Assembly (NCBI GenBank): GCA_030046135.1
Contig: JASIEC010000107.1
Span: 1-5,106, forward strand
Origin: Thermoplasmata archaeon
GTDB lineage: Archaea > Thermoplasmatota > Thermoplasmata > Lutacidiplasmatales > UBA184
Direction: 5' to 3'
Length of the DNA: 5,106 nt
In this document: piece by piece, positions 4,746 through 5,106 of the stretch
How the letters are laid out: each line of letters begins with the position of its first letter
How positions within the stretch are numbered: the stretch's first letter is position 1
Notes under the pieces: model-generated
Seen by the model: the letters and a program-made list of their open reading frames with translations, nothing else
What the model was told of the DNA's origin: nothing
Databases searched by the model: none
Position numbers and translations under genes: made by a program

Positions 4746-5106
4746 GCCGGTTGAGCTCGAGGGCGTAATCGACCGGAAGCTCCTTCGCGAACTCCGCGAG
4801 GAACCCCATGAGGATGAGGTGAATGGCGTCCGACTCTGTGAGGCCGCGACTCATCAGGTAGAAGATCTGCTCCTCGCCGATCTTGCCGACGACCGCCTCG
4901 TGGGTGATAGTCGCGTCCTCTTCGTGGATCTCGTTGTAGGGGTACGTGTCGGACCGACCGAGCTCGTCCGGCAGGAGCGCGTCGCAGCGCACCGCCGCCT
5001 TCACGCCCGTGGCGCCGGGCGCCACGTGGAGGAGGCCGCGGTAGCTCGTCTGCCCTCCGCGGATCGCGATCGACTTCGCGATGATCTTGCTCGATGTATC
5101 GGGCGC
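4711..5106 (-). CDS. sufB: SufB, Fe-S cluster scaffold subunit (C-terminal part)
   Basis: The frame is open from the right window edge to the TAG at 4711-4713, giving the last 131 residues; the start lies beyond base 5106, and the internal GTG at 5025 is not the start. SufB with SufC, and usually SufD, forms the cytoplasmic scaffold on which Fe-S clusters are built. Visible motifs are SSKIIAKSI and RGLLHVAPGA, then RCDALL (Cys at 4984-4986, aligning from memory with the functional Cys405 of E. coli SufB), YNEIHEEDATITHEAVVGKI, EEQIFYLMSRGL, FAKELPVDYALELNRLI and a terminal GAVG. These match the C-terminal SufB core closely, with no sign of decay. The gene points away from the right edge and converges on the molybdoenzyme gene, overlapping its last 35 bases. 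The sufD-like gene at the left edge is on the opposite strand, so the two are not one operon here. Confidence 0.95.
   Translation of the reverse strand, partial: APDTSSKIIAKSIAIRGGQTSYRGLLHVAPGATGVKAAVRCDALLPDELGRSDTYPYNEIHEEDATITHEAVVGKIGEEQIFYLMSRGLTESDAIHLILMGFLAEFAKELPVDYALELNRLIQLEMTGAVG

Noticed and set aside
1..5106. CRISPR array, transposase or phage genes
   Set aside because: No regularly spaced direct repeats and no mobile-element protein motifs were seen on either strand.

Overview
This window looks like a piece of a high-GC archaeal genome. The base composition is strongly GC-rich. The few AT-rich islands look like archaeal TATA boxes rather than bacterial -35/-10 pairs, and one of them sits about 28 nt from an ATG, as expected for a leaderless archaeal mRNA. 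The SufB and SufD fragments read like the archaeal Suf type. A lineage such as a high-GC Thermoplasmatota is a reasonable guess but is inference; a high-GC bacterium is not excluded.

Layout, left to right. (1) Bases 1-1196, plus strand: most of a SufD-like Fe-S scaffold protein, 5' end outside the window. (2) 1282-2862, minus strand, convergent with sufD: a three-domain metallo-beta-lactamase (MBL) plus double-rhodanese protein of the persulfide-dioxygenase type. (3) 2904-3194, minus strand, 41 nt upstream of the MBL gene and probably co-transcribed with it: a 96-residue Cys/His-rich protein of unknown function with a leaderless TATA promoter. (4) 3195-3626: a divergent intergenic region with a near-palindromic TATA element and several strong inverted repeats. 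These include a nested 109-nt structure (3249-3357) that may be a non-coding RNA or leader, and a long hairpin (3546-3589) just before the next gene. (5) 3537 or, more likely, 3627-4745, plus strand: a cytoplasmic sulfite-oxidase-family molybdoenzyme. (6) 4711-5106, minus strand: the C-terminal end of SufB, overlapping the molybdoenzyme gene tail to tail by 35 bp.

The genes suggest one theme, sulfur handling around Fe-S cluster assembly. SufB/SufD build clusters from persulfide sulfur. The MBL-rhodanese protein would handle excess persulfide, moving or oxidising it to sulfite, and the molybdoenzyme could oxidise sulfite to sulfate. This coupling is inferred from family membership and adjacency. 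Both enzymes depart from textbook active sites (a missing MBL metal-ligand Asp, a Cys-less first rhodanese domain, and Asp in place of the sulfite oxidase active-site Tyr), so the exact substrates are open. The least explained part is the structured intergenic region and the small Cys/His protein beside it.
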